Of a stretch of 64,000 nt of DNA, positions 37,685 to 50,134 are shown piece after piece. Positions within the stretch are counted from its first letter, which is position 1; the number at the start of each line of letters is the position of its first letter. Origin of the DNA: a methane-oxidizing endosymbiont of Gigantopelta aegis (lineage in GTDB: Bacteria > Pseudomonadota > Gammaproteobacteria > Methylococcales > Methylomonadaceae). The notes beneath the pieces are model-generated. The model did no database searches, was not told where the DNA came from, and was given only the letters and a program-made list of their open reading frames with translations. Location of the stretch: positions 518,345 to 582,344 of the forward strand of contig NZ_JAEHGD010000001.1 of assembly GCF_016097405.1 (NCBI RefSeq). Reading direction: 5' to 3'. Both the position numbers and the translations under genes were made by a program.

Positions 37685-39021
37685 CAGTCTTTGACAAACA
37701 AGGCAATTGATTCGACATGTGCAGTCTGCGGAAACATATCCATTACACCGGCCTTAACCAGCCTATAGCCTAATTCATTGACTAGAATACCGGCGTCACG
37801 CGCGAGTGTAGATGGATTACAGGAAACATAAACAATCCGTTCCGGCTGCCAATAGTTGATATTGGGCAACACCTCAGATGCACCGGCACGGGAGGGGTCA
37901 AGCAAGATTTTATTGAAACCTTTTTTCGCCCAATCATAGTCACTGACATCTTTACTCAAATCAGCCACATGAAATTCGACATTATCGAGCTGATTTAAGC
38001 GGGCATTTTCACGCGCATGTTTCACCAGCGGCAAATCACCTTCCACACCGGTTACGAAACCGGCCTTTGTCGCTAATGGCAAGGTAAAATTACCCAGACC
38101 ACAAAATAAATCCAGCACCGAATCAGTTTCATTTAATTCCAGCGCCTCGATCGCCCGTGTCACCATTTTGCGGTTAATGGCATAATTGACCTGGGTAAAC
38201 ATAGCGGGGCGAAATTTAAACCGAATACCTTGCTCAGGCAGTGCATAATCGGGCATGACTTCCGCCTCACCCGGCAAAGGCCGAATCGTGTCCGGACCCT
38301 TCGGTTGTAAACAAATAACAATATCATGATCACGTTCAAACTCGGCCATTATCGCAATATCATCCGGTGTTGGCGCTTCCAAAACACGAAAAGCCAGAAC
38401 GCAGTCATTTTCACCAATGGCCACCTCAATCTGCGGAATTTTATCCTTGATGCTGAGTTTTCCAATCATGGCGGATAAATCCATCAACTTTTCGCCGACA
38501 ATGGGGTGCATGACCTTACAGCTTTCGATTTCTGCCAAAAATGGATTTCGCCGTTCCCGAAATCCAACTAACACGCGCCCTTTCTTAGCCACATACTTCA
38601 CACCCATACGGGCTTTGCGGCGATACCCCCAATGCGGCCCGGTCAAAGGTTCCCAGATTTGTGGGATATCGACTTTACCCAGCCTTGCGAACTGCTCCTC
38701 AAGCACATTCTGCTTGAACTGAATTTGCATCGCATCATCAACATGCTGAAAACTACAGCCCCCACAGACACCAAAATGCGGACATTTAGGGTCTACACGG
38801 TGTTCTGAAGTCGAAATCAGCTTATGCACCTTACCTTCGGCATAATCACGTCGACTATCCGTATAGACAAACTCCAGGGACTCACCCGGCAAGGCCTCAT
38901 CAATAAACACGACTTTACCGTCAACATGCGCCACACCACGACCATCGTGCGATAACGATTCTATTGTGACGGTGACAGGCTGTTCGGGCAGCTTTTTCTT
39001 TTTAAAGCGACGACGTGCCAT
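37684..39021 (-). CDS. rlmD: 23S rRNA (uracil(1939)-C5)-methyltransferase
   Basis: About 445 residues from ATG 39021, which overlaps the previous stop (TAATG); an upstream start at 39063 would lie within ydbL. TRAM domain at the start, iron-sulfur cysteines CPHFGVCGGC, SAM motif LDLFCGLGNFTLP, LDPSRAGA, catalytic Cys in VSCNPSTLARD. Methylates U1939 of 23S rRNA. Confidence 0.95.
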   Translation of the reverse strand: MARRRFKKKKLPEQPVTVTIESLSHDGRGVAHVDGKVVFIDEALPGESLEFVYTDSRRDYAEGKVHKLISTSEHRVDPKCPHFGVCGGCSFQHVDDAMQIQFKQNVLEEQFARLGKVDIPQIWEPLTGPHWGYRRKARMGVKYVAKKGRVLVGFRERRNPFLAEIESCKVMHPIVGEKLMDLSAMIGKLSIKDKIPQIEVAIGENDCVLAFRVLEAPTPDDIAIMAEFERDHDIVICLQPKGPDTIRPLPGEAEVMPDYALPEQGIRFKFRPAMFTQVNYAINRKMVTRAIEALELNETDSVLDLFCGLGNFTLPLATKAGFVTGVEGDLPLVKHARENARLNQLDNVEFHVADLSKDVSDYDWAKKGFNKILLDPSRAGASEVLPNINYWQPERIVYVSCNPSTLARDAGILVNELGYRLVKAGVMDMFPQTAHVESIALFVKD

Positions 39022-39623
39022 TATTTCTGCACCCACTGGCCGTTTGAGCGCTGATACCACCAACCTGAATGTGCATGACTGATCCAGCGTTTAGCAAAGG
39101 TCTGCTGAATCTGGCGCGTCCATTCCGGATGGCCGTTAGCATTGGCGATAGCTTGATAAAGCTGCTGGCGGTCACTGTTTTCCGCCGCCACCAGTTTATT
39201 GACACGGTTTCTCTGGCTTAGCGGCACCCCGGCACGGGTAATCAAATAACCATCGTTCTTAATACCGATCCAACCCTTATCATACGCCTGTTTCAGGCTT
39301 GAAAAGCGTTGCTGCATTCGGGCTTTAATACGACGAATATCCGGACTGTTAATATCCAGATTGGCTGCCGCATGCACCGGCTCAATCAAAAAATCAAGAC
39401 CATAGCCCACCCAGACCAAGGCCTTGTTGTGCCAGTTTTCCGGTGCTGATCGTGATTGCGGTGATGTTTCTGGGCTTTGTTTTGTTTCCGGTCTATCGCC
39501 TTCTTGTTGAATCTCCTGAATAATCTGGTCGGCGACCTTTTCGGCAGCGGCAGCCGGAAAATAAATATTGATGGTGACGCAGGCAGTTAAAAACAAACCT
39601 GCGATAAAGCTTAGTGATTTCAT
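39021..39623 (-). CDS. ydbL: YdbL-like DUF1318 protein
   Basis: 200 residues. The N-terminus is hydrophobic with FLTACVTINIYFPAAAAEKVADQII, characteristic of YdbL/DUF1318; the central linker is charged and Pro-rich; C-terminal DIRRIKARMQQRF and GYLITRAG...LSQRNRVNKLVAAENSDR are the domain core. YdbL is a partner of YdbH and YnbE in envelope phospholipid transport in E. coli. Longer than E. coli YdbL (about 108). The neighbouring ydbH is split by IS1 and no ynbE is seen between the two. Confidence 0.85.
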   Translation of the reverse strand: MKSLSFIAGLFLTACVTINIYFPAAAAEKVADQIIQEIQQEGDRPETKQSPETSPQSRSAPENWHNKALVWVGYGLDFLIEPVHAAANLDINSPDIRRIKARMQQRFSSLKQAYDKGWIGIKNDGYLITRAGVPLSQRNRVNKLVAAENSDRQQLYQAIANANGHPEWTRQIQQTFAKRWISHAHSGWWYQRSNGQWVQK

Positions 39624-41406
39624 AGCGTATCCGTTTTAAGTCAAAAAGAAGGGTATGCTTATTGCACCACAACCTCGTCTGTTGCGCTGATGCGTTTTAA
39701 GCGCTGAATCAACACATCCCAATCCAAGCGGGGATTATAGCCGATTACATCAATTCTGGGCAGACCGCCACCTTTGATCAGATAATAGCCGTTTTTCGCA
39801 GCCTCAACCCCCATCACCTGACAGACGCCATCATGTAAATAACAACCAAAGCCCAGCTTGTCATAATAAAAAGTATCAAAAAAGCGCAAAAATCCTCGGG
39901 AAATCACATCGGCCGCACCGCCGCCCCCGATACTGGCGATGTTTTCAACGGCTTTTTGGCTGATTCTATGCCGGGAATTATCGTCATCCGGCGTTCCGAA
40001 CCAGGCATAAAAGGTTACAGGCTTCCAGTTTTCAAGATAAAGATCATGTACAAAGCCAGATAAGCGCCCTTCAATTTTACCGATCTGAAACTTTTGCGTA
40101 ATTTGCCTTAAATCCAGATTTTCAAATTCAATATCAGTGTATAAACGTGGATAAAAACTGAACAGGCCAGAGGAAGAGAGTTTTTTGATGACAATTTCAC
40201 CACCGAAGACCTGAATAGCCAACTGTCCATCCAAGCGCAAAGTTTTGTTTTGATAATGAACCGCAGGGATATAGCCACTAATCGTCCCGGACAACGGTGT
40301 TTTCCAGTCCAAGGCATCGCTCAATTTTTCCAGCGAAAGCTTATTCAAGCGACCTTCAAAAAACACATTTGTGTCATCGTTTTTTACGCCTTGAACGCTG
40401 AATTGTTTAATCGAAAATACACCATCTAGCATTTTCAAATCAGCAGGTTTAATTAACGCAACCTGTTTGTCAACCAGCTTAAAATCCAGTCGGCCAGCTT
40501 CGATCGGAATTTTTTTAATTTGTAACCGGCGCCACTCAAGAAAGGACGGCAAAACAGGTTCATTTTTTTGCCAATGCAACTGGCCTGTGATGTGTTGCCC
40601 CTGAATATGATTGCCAGGCTGCGCCAAATCAATCTGTTTTAAATCAATATGCACGGCCTGAGCCTGATTGTGATGTAGTGTTAAATCAGCTTCCAACTGT
40701 CCGGCCAGGCCTAAGTCAGAGGCTGCTGTGCCTTCAAGAAAGGGCTTTAGATACCATTGTGCTACCCGGTTTAAATCATCAATCGTCACATGCCATTGCA
40801 TTCTCTGCTCGGAAGTAATCTGTCCCTGAAGGGTCAAAGCTTCGCCTTGCTGCCATAATAAATCGTTTATCACCCACTGTTTTCCCGCTACCCCATACTC
40901 ACCCTGTAGCGACAGCATTAACGACTGTTGTGGCGAAAAGTCCAGATAAACCGGATCAAAAAATACCGCCCCGGCATCCAGCCGGGCTTGCCCGTGCCCA
41001 TGCCAACTCGAATGCTTCCGCCGTGCCGAAAATTGTATTGCTACGGCCGTGTTGTCGGTCAGCAGTTTGTCATTTGCAACTTGAAGATTAAGCCGGCGTA
41101 ATCTGCCGCTCAGTTGTATTTTCTTGATGCGCTGTTGAACACCGCTGATAACAACATTAAACGTCACTTTACCGGCTACAGAACGAATAGCAGGCTGTTT
41201 CAGTATTTTCTGTATTTTTTGTAATGCCAGGGCCTGACCTTTAATCACGGCTTTCCAACGCCATTGATTTTCCTGTACTTTGATATCGACTTCACCGCCA
41301 AACAGTTTTAAATGCCTAATATCCAGCACACCGCCTTGCTCATCGGCACGCAGAGAAAATTCAAATGCAGGCGATGCCAGGCGACTCGACGCAATGACGC
41401 CTGTTC

Positions 41407-42260
41407 GGTAGTGGGTTAAATCTGTGTTTATGCATGGATGTTTCTGCCAAATTCTACCTTATTTATTAACAAACCAATCACAATATCATGCATTTTTTCT
41501 AGCTTAGAGAAACAGATTGTTCGACGGGTCAATCGTTTGATCCATGTTCTAAAATTCAGGTTTTTCGTTCAATTTTTTGGGTATTTCTCTTCCCTATTTC
41601 ATGTATCTCAGCATCAAGATGACGCTCATAAGCCCCCAGTCATCGGTGTAATAACGGCCAATATTTAAAGGGCTAAGTAACGCTTTTAATTCTTTGAAAA
41701 CAATGTCCTTACGCTTGCCAAAAACATAAGCGAGTACCGTGTTGGTTTTATGATCAACAGCGTGCCATAGCCAGCGTTGATTGCTTTTATTGCCTACAAA
41801 AGACCACTGTTCATCCACTTCGGCCTCTTCACAGCAGACCTGCTCTAACCTGACCTCCAATGGTTTCCCTTGATCAAAGGTCTGAAAAAGAGGGTTCACC
41901 TGAACAAGACTGTTTTCTTTATTTTTTTTAAAGTGCGGGTCACTGTGTTTTTATTGATTTTAAGAACCCGTGCTGTGTCTCGAGTGCCACTACTATTGAT
42001 AGCCATTTCGACAATTTTTTCTTGGATTCCAAATTCACAGGCTTTGTAACAATATTCCAACATGAAAGTGTTGGTTGGGCAGTCTGAAGTCTGGCAACGA
42101 TATCGCTGTACACCACCATCGCTTCTGCCTGATTTCATCAGTTGAGTATTAGTACAGTTTGGGCAGGCGATTGCTTGATAATATTTCATGAGGGAATTAT
42201 GCAATAAATCACTTTCTTATTCTACTGTTCCTAGCATAAATACAGATTTAACCCACTACC
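41407..42260 (-). mobile_element. IS1-family element, copy A (complete)
   Basis: 854 bases with inverted ends GGTAGTGGGTTAAATCTGTG and GGTAGTGGGTTAAATCTGTA, followed inward by TTTATGC in both. Direct 8-base repeat GCCTGTTC at 41399-41406 and 42261-42268. Inserted in ydbH. Confidence 0.93.
41430..42189 (-). pseudogene. IS1 transposase frames of copy A (InsA/InsB type)
   Basis: First frame 42189-41896: zinc-finger YYQAIACPNCTNTQLMKSG and RYRCQTSDC, then an HTH (GTRDTARVLKINKNTVTRTLKK). It ends at a run of eight A, where IS1 elements shift frame to make the fused transposase. Second frame (41899-41594): CCEEAEVDEQWSFVG and YYTDDWG. The C-terminal part (RNTQKIERKNLNFRTW, with the Glu) lies in another frame: one G is missing at 41634, as in copy B, and one A more near 41567. 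Likely inactive as written. Confidence 0.8.
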
Positions 42261-42686
42261 GCCTGTTCCATGACGGCATGCCATTACCCCTGGCTGCATC
42301 ACAAAATCCTGACATTGAATAGTCAAGGCATGAATACCTTGAAATACGGCGGGCAAATGCAACATGCCCGCCTGCAAATTCAATTTTGGTGTTTCTGAGT
42401 TGAGCTGTGACAGCGAAAATTTAGCCTCTTCAATGCGCCATTGCCGTTGTTGAATTTTATCGACAGACAACGTGAAACGCTCAAACGCCCAAGCCGGTGT
42501 TTGATAAATCAACACGAGCAGAGCGATACGCACAATGATGTTCAGAGATTTATCCACCTTGCGTTGCGTCGTTACGACAAGGCAAATAGGCATACCCGCG
42601 TTAACCTAGCTTTGCCGTCAACAAACAATAAACCATTGATAAATATTGCATAAATAGTTTTATGGCACTACAACGGCAAGGCTGGG

Positions 42687-43577
42687 TTAAGAAAAAACTC
42701 CGGTTGAAAGATAACGATCGCCCCGGTCGCAAATAATGGCGACAATCAGCGCATTTTCGATCTCTTCGGCCAATTTTAATGCCGCACATACCGCACCACC
42801 TGAAGACACGCCGGCAAAAATACCTTCTTTTTCAGCCAGGGCACGGGTGGTTTGTTCGGCGGACTGCTGATCAACGTCAATAATACGATCCACCCGTTTG
42901 GCATCGAATATTTTAGGTAAATAGTCCTTAGGCCAACGCCGGATACCCGGAATTTTAGAAGCTCCTTCAGGCTGCACACCGATTACCTGTATAGCTGGGT
43001 TCTGTTCTTTCAGATAACGCGAGGTTCCCATGATGGTGCCGGTGGTACCCATGGCGCTGACAAAATGCGTGACTTGGCCCTGGGTATCGCGCCAGATTTC
43101 AGGTCCAGTGCCCTCATAATGCGCCCTGGGATTATCAGGATTGGAAAATTGATCCAGAATCCGGCCTTTTCCAGCCGCCTGCATTTCCCGCGCCAAATCA
43201 ATGGCGCCTTCCATGCTTTTGGCGGCAGGGGTCAGGATAATTTCGGCGCCATACGCCTTCATCGAAGCAAGACGTTCGGTGCTCATATTATCCGGCATAA
43301 TCAAGGTCATTTTATAGCCTTTGATGGCCGCAACCATCGCCAACGCAATACCGGTATTACCACTGGTCGCTTCGATCAGGCGATCGCCCGGTTTGATTTC
43401 ACCCCGCAATTCAGCTTGTCTAATCATGCTCAAGGCTGGCCTGTCTTTAACCGAGCCGGCCGGGTTATTGCCTTCCAGCTTTACTAAAAGAGTATTGCCA
43501 TTAGCCACCGCCAGCCGCTGTAATCGAACTAGAGGGGTATTGCCTACAAAGGCTTCAATGGTTGGAAAAGACATCAT
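42687..43577 (-). CDS. cysM: Cysteine synthase B
   Basis: 296 residues (or 295 from the second ATG). PLP lysine in [11 protein letters not shown], the [10 protein letters not shown] loop, GTTGTIMG phosphate-binding loop. The N-terminal [13 protein letters not shown] and C-terminal [12 protein letters not shown] fit CysM rather than CysK. Makes cysteine from O-acetylserine with sulfide or thiosulfate. Start overlaps the acnB stop (TGATG). Confidence 0.94.
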   Translation of the reverse strand: MMSFPTIEAFVGNTPLVRLQRLAVANGNTLLVKLEGNNPAGSVKDRPALSMIRQAELRGEIKPGDRLIEATSGNTGIALAMVAAIKGYKMTLIMPDNMSTERLASMKAYGAEIILTPAAKSMEGAIDLAREMQAAGKGRILDQFSNPDNPRAHYEGTGPEIWRDTQGQVTHFVSAMGTTGTIMGTSRYLKEQNPAIQVIGVQPEGASKIPGIRRWPKDYLPKIFDAKRVDRIIDVDQQSAEQTTRALAEKEGIFAGVSSGGAVCAALKLAEEIENALIVAIICDRGDRYLSTGVFS

Positions 43578-46156
43578 TCAACACTCGCTTCAGTGACACT
43601 TTCTGCCTTTTTACGATAGCTTTCGATCTGATCGAAGTTTAAATAACGATAGGTATCCTCTTTGCTGTCATCGAGGCTGTTCATATACTGCTGGTATTCT
43701 TCCGGTGTTGGAAGACGCCCTAACAGTGAACTAACGGCGGCCAGTTCGGCCGAAGCCAGATAAACATTCGCGCCATTGCCCAAACGATTCGGAAAATTAC
43801 GTGTCGAGGTAGAAACGACGGTCGCATTGTCTGCCACCCGCGCCTGATTCCCCATACACAGCGAACAGCCTGGCATTTCAACCCGGGCACCCGCCTTACC
43901 GAAGATGCTGTAATAGCCTTCTTCGGTCAATTCGGCCTGATCCATCTTAGTTGGAGGCGCAATCCACAGACGCGTGGGCAAAGCCTCATTTTTCTGCGCC
44001 AGTAATTTGCCAGCGGCACGAAAATGACCAATATTGGTCATGCATGAGCCAATAAAGACTTCATCAATTTTTGTTCCAGCAACCTCTGATAACGGTTTGA
44101 CATCATCAGGGTCATTCGGACAGGCTAGTAACGGCTCTTTGATTTCCGACATATTGATTTCGATGATTTCGCTGTATTCCGCATCGGCATCCGGCTCCAA
44201 TAAAACCGGGTTTTGCAGCCATTGTTCCATCGCCTCGATACGCCGCTGTAGCGTTCGCGCGCTCTGGTAGCCTTCACCAATCATCCATTTCAGCAAGGTA
44301 ATATTCGAGCGTAGATATTCAGCAATCGGTTCTTTATTCAAGCGGATAGTACAGCCCCCAGCCGAACGTTCTGCCGAAGCGTCAGATAATTCAAAGGCTT
44401 GTTCGACTTTCAGATCAGGCAAACCTTCGATTTCAAGAATCCGACCGGAGAATACATTCTTTTTGCCTTGTTTTTCCACCGTCAATAAGCCACGCTGAAT
44501 CGCAGCATAAGGAATCGCATTGACCAGGTCACGCAGGGTAATACCCGGCTGCATTTCGCCAGTAAAACGCACCAACACCGATTCAGGCATATCCAATGGC
44601 ATTACCCCCGTTGCCGCCGCAAACGCGACTAACCCTGAACCTGCTGGAAATGAAATGCCAATCGGAAAACGAGTATGTGAATCACCTCCGGTACCCACAG
44701 TATCTGGCAACAACATACGGTTTAACCAGGAATGGATAATGCCATCGCCGGGACGTAAGGAAACACCGCCGCGGTTAATGATAAATTCCGGTAAGGTATG
44801 CTGCATTTCCACATCCACAGGTTTTGGATACGCTGCGGTGTGGCAAAACGATTGCAACACCAAATCGGCTGAAAAACCGAGACAAGCCAGGTCTTTTAAT
44901 TCGTCACGCGTCATCGGTCCTGTCGTATCTTGCGACCCTACGGTCGTCATATGTGGCTCGCAATAGGTTCCAGGACGAACACCTTCAACGCCACAGGCCT
45001 TGCCGACTATTTTTTGTGCCAGCGTATAGCCTTTGCCGCTATCTTCCTTGCTTTCAGGTCGGCGGAACACCTCAGATGGCCCAAGCCCTAATGCTTTGCG
45101 GGCGCGGTCGGTCAATCCCCTGCCGATAATCAGAGGAATACGGCCACCGGCACGGACTTCGTCCAGAATGACATCGGTTTTCAGTGTGAACGTTGTCAAC
45201 ACTTCATCGCTGTCATGACGCTTGATCACGCCCTCATAAGGATAAATGTCGATGACATCGCCCATCTGTAATTTGGAAACATCGCATTCAATTGGCAAGG
45301 CACCTGAATCTTCCATGGTATTGAAGAAAATGGGCGCGATTTTGCCACCGATACAAACGCCGCCGGCACGTTTGTTCGGAATATAGGGAATATCGTCGCC
45401 AATATGCCATAACACCGAGTTCGTCGCCGACTTACGTGAAGAACCGGTACCGACCACATCACCGACATAGGCCACAGGAAAGCCTTTCTCTTTTAAATCT
45501 TTGATTTGCTGCTCGGCATTGGTAATACCTTCACGCGGCATCTTCAGCATGGACTTGGCATGCAGCGGAATATCAGGCCGCGACCAGGCATCCTGCGCCG
45601 GTGATAAATCATCGGTATTGGTTTCGCCCGGGACTTTGAACACGGTCACAGTAAGTTTTTCAGGTACTTCAGGCTTGGCGGTGAACCACTCGGCATCGGC
45701 CCAAGATTGCAGTACCTGTTGAGCATATTGATTGCCTGCATCGGCCTTTTCCTTAACATCGTGGAAGGCGTCAAAAATCAGCAAGGTATGCGACAAAGCC
45801 TTCGCCGCAATCGGCGCCAGTTTTTCATCGTCAAGCAAATCAATCAATGGCGCAATATTAAAACCACCGAGCATCGTACCGAGTAATTCAGTGGCGCGTT
45901 CAGGACTTAAAATCGGTGACGTTGCCTCGCCCTTAGCAATTGCCGCTAAAAAACCCGCCTTAACATAAGCGGCATCATCCACACCAGCCGGCACCCGATT
46001 TTCCAGCAGATCCAATAGAAATTCTTCTTCACCGGCGGGCGGGTTTTTAATCAATTCGACCAGTTCCGCGACTTGTTTAGCATCCAAAGGTTTTGGCACA
46101 ATGCCTTCGGCGGCCCGTTCTTCAACGTGTTTACGATATTCTTCTAACATATTCAT
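43574..46156 (-). CDS. acnB: Aconitate hydratase B
   Basis: 860 residues. AcnB-type layout: HEAT-like N-terminal helices, swivel domain, then the catalytic core with [4Fe-4S] cysteines in [10 protein letters not shown] and [32 protein letters not shown] and [12 protein letters not shown] are conserved. Interconverts citrate and isocitrate. Intact; operon with cysM. Confidence 0.97.
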   Translation of the reverse strand: MNMLEEYRKHVEERAAEGIVPKPLDAKQVAELVELIKNPPAGEEEFLLDLLENRVPAGVDDAAYVKAGFLAAIAKGEATSPILSPERATELLGTMLGGFNIAPLIDLLDDEKLAPIAAKALSHTLLIFDAFHDVKEKADAGNQYAQQVLQSWADAEWFTAKPEVPEKLTVTVFKVPGETNTDDLSPAQDAWSRPDIPLHAKSMLKMPREGITNAEQQIKDLKEKGFPVAYVGDVVGTGSSRKSATNSVLWHIGDDIPYIPNKRAGGVCIGGKIAPIFFNTMEDSGALPIECDVSKLQMGDVIDIYPYEGVIKRHDSDEVLTTFTLKTDVILDEVRAGGRIPLIIGRGLTDRARKALGLGPSEVFRRPESKEDSGKGYTLAQKIVGKACGVEGVRPGTYCEPHMTTVGSQDTTGPMTRDELKDLACLGFSADLVLQSFCHTAAYPKPVDVEMQHTLPEFIINRGGVSLRPGDGIIHSWLNRMLLPDTVGTGGDSHTRFPIGISFPAGSGLVAFAAATGVMPLDMPESVLVRFTGEMQPGITLRDLVNAIPYAAIQRGLLTVEKQGKKNVFSGRILEIEGLPDLKVEQAFELSDASAERSAGGCTIRLNKEPIAEYLRSNITLLKWMIGEGYQSARTLQRRIEAMEQWLQNPVLLEPDADAEYSEIIEINMSEIKEPLLACPNDPDDVKPLSEVAGTKIDEVFIGSCMTNIGHFRAAGKLLAQKNEALPTRLWIAPPTKMDQAELTEEGYYSIFGKAGARVEMPGCSLCMGNQARVADNATVVSTSTRNFPNRLGNGANVYLASAELAAVSSLLGRLPTPEEYQQYMNSLDDSKEDTYRYLNFDQIESYRKKAESVTEASVE

Positions 46157-46268
46157 CTGTACTGACCTTAACGTCTTGTTTCAACGTTGATAAAAAGCAA
46201 AACGCATTATCGCCGCCAACATCCCAGCGCCAATAATGCGTTTAAAACAATGTAAATAACCTGTTTCG

Positions 46269-47279
46269 TTAATCAAGCGCGTCGATAATCGCCTGTCCCA
46301 TTTCGACCGTACCGCAACCGGAATCAGGATTCAAATCTGGTGTAACATGTTTTCCTTCGTTGATGACCTTCTCAATCGCCTTTTGCATTTTAATCGCGGC
46401 ATCATTTTGCCCAAGATGCTTCAGCATCATGACGCCCGCCATCAAAACTGCGGTTGGATTGGCCAGGTTTTTACCGGCGATATCAGGTGCACTGCCATGT
46501 ACGGCTTCAAACAAGGCAGCGTCCTCACCAATATTTGCGCCAGGAATCAGGCCGAGCCCACCGACCAAACCAGCCGTCAAATCCGATAAGATATCGCCAA
46601 ACATATTGGTACAGACAATCACATCAAATTGAGAGGGGTCCATCACCATGTGCATACAACTGGCGTCAATTATTTTTTCATCAAACTGAATATCGGAATG
46701 TTTTTGCGCCACTTCCCGTGCTACTTCCAGAAACAGGCCCTGAGTAAATTTCAATATATTGGCTTTATGACAAACAGTGACTTTTTTACGGTTATTTTCG
46801 CGCGCAAATTGAAAAGCGTGTTCGACAATTCTTTCCGAGGCAGAACGGGTAACGACCGCCAGACTCTCGGCAATATCATGTTTACGGGTCAGAAAATGTT
46901 CCAAGCCACAATACAGACCTTCGGTATTTTCCCGTACCACGACAATATCAACATTTTCGAAGCGGGTTTTGACACCGGGCCAGCTTTTGGCTGGACGTAC
47001 ATTGGCATATAAATCATAGCGCTGCCTTAATTCAACATTGATACTTCTGAAACCACTGCCCACTTGAGTTGTTAAAGGGCCTTTGAATGCAACGCGTGTT
47101 TTCTCGATAGATTCTAAGGTCGCTTCCGGCAATGGCGTACCATATTTTTCAAATGCCCCCATGCCAGCTTCTGCTTCCTGCCACTGAATTTTTGCACCGG
47201 CCGCCTCAATCACACGTACCGCAACATCCATAATAGAAGGACCAATTCCATCACCTTTAATTAACGTGACGCTTTGCAT
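46269..47279 (-). CDS. NAD-type isocitrate dehydrogenase
   Basis: 336 residues. IKGDGIGPSIMDVAVRVI at the start, the substrate motif STHV-like equivalent VGSGFRSINVELRQRYDLYANVRP, RENTEGLYCGLEH, and NMFGDILSDLTAGLVGGLGLIPGANIG. The length and the Glu/Asn-rich sequence fit NAD-dependent homologues of isocitrate or 3-isopropylmalate dehydrogenases; position before acnB favours isocitrate. Intact. Confidence 0.85.
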   Translation of the reverse strand: MQSVTLIKGDGIGPSIMDVAVRVIEAAGAKIQWQEAEAGMGAFEKYGTPLPEATLESIEKTRVAFKGPLTTQVGSGFRSINVELRQRYDLYANVRPAKSWPGVKTRFENVDIVVVRENTEGLYCGLEHFLTRKHDIAESLAVVTRSASERIVEHAFQFARENNRKKVTVCHKANILKFTQGLFLEVAREVAQKHSDIQFDEKIIDASCMHMVMDPSQFDVIVCTNMFGDILSDLTAGLVGGLGLIPGANIGEDAALFEAVHGSAPDIAGKNLANPTAVLMAGVMMLKHLGQNDAAIKMQKAIEKVINEGKHVTPDLNPDSGCGTVEMGQAIIDALD

Positions 47280-49403
47280 TCAACTCTCCTGAAATAGTAA
47301 ATAATAACGACTTATCATACACATTTTTAGCGCTTTTTTGTAGCCGATGCCCGTAAACGCATTACTTTGGATGTCATCCAAATTCAAGCATCTGGTCGGC
47401 TATTTGTATCATGTCTTCAAAAACAGTCTTAAGTTCTTCAGCCTTTGTTTCAAGCTGTTTGTATTCTGATTTCTGATAACAAACATAAACCTCATCCCTT
47501 ATTTTTAGTAACTCCTCATACGCTTTTTCCATCCGTTGCAAATTTATATTAGAAAATAATTGTTGTTGTTTAATTTGATTTATCCAGTTTTCAAGCGGAC
47601 AAGCTTTATTATTCATAACAGGCATTGAAGCAGACATCCGGTGCATGACATCCATTTTGTGTAAACATTCCTTCATCCAATAGCGGGCAACCAATTTAAA
47701 TAAATCGATTTTACTTTCCAGTATTGAGCGCGGCCGTGACGCATATTGCAGCCAACGTAAATTAGGCTGATAGTCTTCCAGCCATGACAACACGGCTTCA
47801 GACGACATTGGCTTAGCGACGCCATATCCTTGGACTTTTTTACAGCCCATCATCAGCAACATCAAGCCGTGTTCTTCAGTTTCCACGCCCTCCGCAATCA
47901 ACTCGCGGTTAAATGCAGAGGCTAAGCCAATCACACCTTCCACAATAGCCGAATCACTCGGGTCATCCAGCATATCTCTGACAAAACTTTGATCAATTTT
48001 AATCGTATCAGCCCCCAGACATCTTAGGTGAGTCAATGAGGAGTAGCCGGTACCAAAATCATCGAGTGCTACTTTTACGCCCAAATTCTTTTGACAGATT
48101 TCAATAATAGAGTCGACCCGGCGGACATCTTCCAGCGCAGATGTTTCTAAAATTTCCAGTTGCAAATACTGTGAGTCGACAATGGGATATTTAGCTAATA
48201 TGGCTTCAAGGTCTGCACAAAATGTTTCACCCAGTAAATGATGTGAGGCAATATTGACACTGATTTCCAGCTTAATACCTTGTTTTATCCAATCATCAAG
48301 CTGCTTTAAAGCCTGCTCAATAACCCAATTACCAATGGTGATTTCCAACTCGGTTTTTTCAACAATCGGCAAAAAATCAAGAGGTGGAATAAGTCCCTTG
48401 TCGGGGTGTATCCAGCGAATCAAGGCCTCAGCACCAAAAACTGTCCCTGTTACCATATTGACTTTAGGTTGATAATATAATTGAAACTGTTGCGCATCCA
48501 ATGCCTGCTGGATCTCAGTCAATTGTTGATTTTTCTCAATGGTTTGCAGATCTCGTTCAGGGTTAAACAGAGCATAACAGTGTTTACCAGCCAATTTAGC
48601 TTGGTACATAGCCTTATCGGCATGTCGCAATAAGGTATCAAAATCACTATTATCGTCCGGGTATAGGGTCACACCAATAGACAAACTAACCTGACAGCTT
48701 TGATGGTTAATCATAACCGGTAAAGACACAGCATTCTGGATCCGCTCCAATGTCTGTTTACATTGTTCAAAAGACATCACGTCATTGAGGATCAATAAAA
48801 ATTCATCGCCGCCCAGACGGGAAACGGTGTCGCCTTCTCTGAGATGTGATTGAATACGGTTGGCGATTTCAATCAACAGCCGATCTCCCGTTTCATGGCC
48901 ATAGTTATCATTGATGGGTTTAAAATCATCCAAATCCAGAAAACAAATGGCTAATTTAGTACCGCTACGTTTACAATGTGAACGCGCTTGCTTGAAGCGA
49001 TCGGCGACCAGCACCCGGTTGGGTAACCCTGTTAATACATCATAATGCGCCATTTTCTCCAGCATATTCTGTTGCGTAATGTTTTCGGTAATATCCGTCC
49101 GAATCGCAATATATTGAATCGGCTTATTATCTTGCCCCAGCATTGGAACGACCGTGGTGCGCACCCAGAAATAATCCCCTTGCTTGGTTTTATTCTTAAC
49201 ATCGCCATGCCAGACCTTACCTTGAACAATCGTATCCCACATGGACTTGATTTGAGCCTGAGAATAGTCTTCAGCCTTGATTATTCGGTGATTATTCCCT
49301 ATCAACTCCTCTTTTGAATAACCAGTTGTTTGGCAGTGTCAACGGCCAAAATAATTGAGCCAGTTTCGGCCATTAATATTGAGCCACTTTTCCAGAGAAA
49401 TAG

Positions 49404-50134
49404 TTATTTGTTAAGTTTAGATTTCAGTCGATAACTTTCGCCTCCCAGCATAAAAATGTGTGAATGATGGATGAGCCTATCTACAATCGGCACGGCCACA
49501 TTGTTGTCGAAAAAGAACTCACCCCAATTCGTAAATTCTTTGTTGGTTGTCAGGATGATTGAGCGGTATTCATAGAGCGCATTGATCAATTGAAACAAGT
49601 TGTGCATACCTTGTTTATTCATCGGTAGATAACCGAGCTCATCAATGATCAACACATCAAATTTGAGTAGCTGATTGATTTTCTTTTCAACTCGCCTTTG
49701 AGTTCAGCTAATTCCAATATTTCCATAAGAGCCAAAGCCGTGTTGAAGCTGACTTTATAGCCTGCATCAATCGCTTTAAGCCCCAGACCAATAGCCAGAT
49801 GCGTTTTACCCACACCTGGCGGCCCGATAAAGACGACGTTATCTCGATTATCAATAAAGTTAAAGTCACACAGGCTATTCATTTCACGCTTGCTGATCGT
49901 GGTCTGAAAGCGATAGTCAAACTCTTCCAGGCTTTTATGCAAGGGAAAACCTGATCGCCGTCTGTTTTGTTCAATACGTTTACTGTTGCGTTGATTTTCT
50001 TCATACTCAACCAGACTTTGTGCAAACTGTAGATAAGAACTTTCATTTGCCTCAGCTTGGCTTAATAACGGCTCAAGATGTTCTGCAATGGCTGACATGC
50101 GTAGGCTTCGGAATTTCTGGGTGACCTGATCAAT
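49404..50134 (-). pseudogene. istB: IS21 helper ATPase IstB, copy B (one frameshift)
   Basis: Walker A GPPGVGKTH in the first frame and LLIIDELGYLP in the second. The frame slips near 49684 where one A would restore KGELKRKINQLLKFDVLIIDELG. Compare the intact copy at 23521. Start near MSSIDQVTQKF. Confidence 0.88.

Larger units (their letters stand above)
39659..42593 (-). pseudogene. ydbH: YdbH-family AsmA-like intermembrane protein, split by IS1
   Basis: Segments 42593-42261 and 41398-39659 join in frame when IS1-A and one 8-base duplication are removed: CRHGTG then VIASSRLASPAFEF, giving about 690 residues. The C-terminal block GFLRFFDTFYYDKLGFGCYL...GVEAAKNGYYLIKGGGLPRIDVIGYN is diagnostic of YdbH. 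Start could be GTG 42557, closer to the signal-anchor helix (IIVRIALLVLIYQ). YdbH forms a bridge for phospholipids across the periplasm with YnbE; other AsmA-like proteins may back it up. No frameshift in either half, so the insertion is recent. Confidence 0.88.

Noticed and set aside
41404-42262. 15-base inverted flanks GGTAGTGGGTTAAAT as evidence of a gene inversion
   Set aside because: They are the true IS1 inverted ends; the 8-base direct repeat outside them and the restored ydbH frame settle this.
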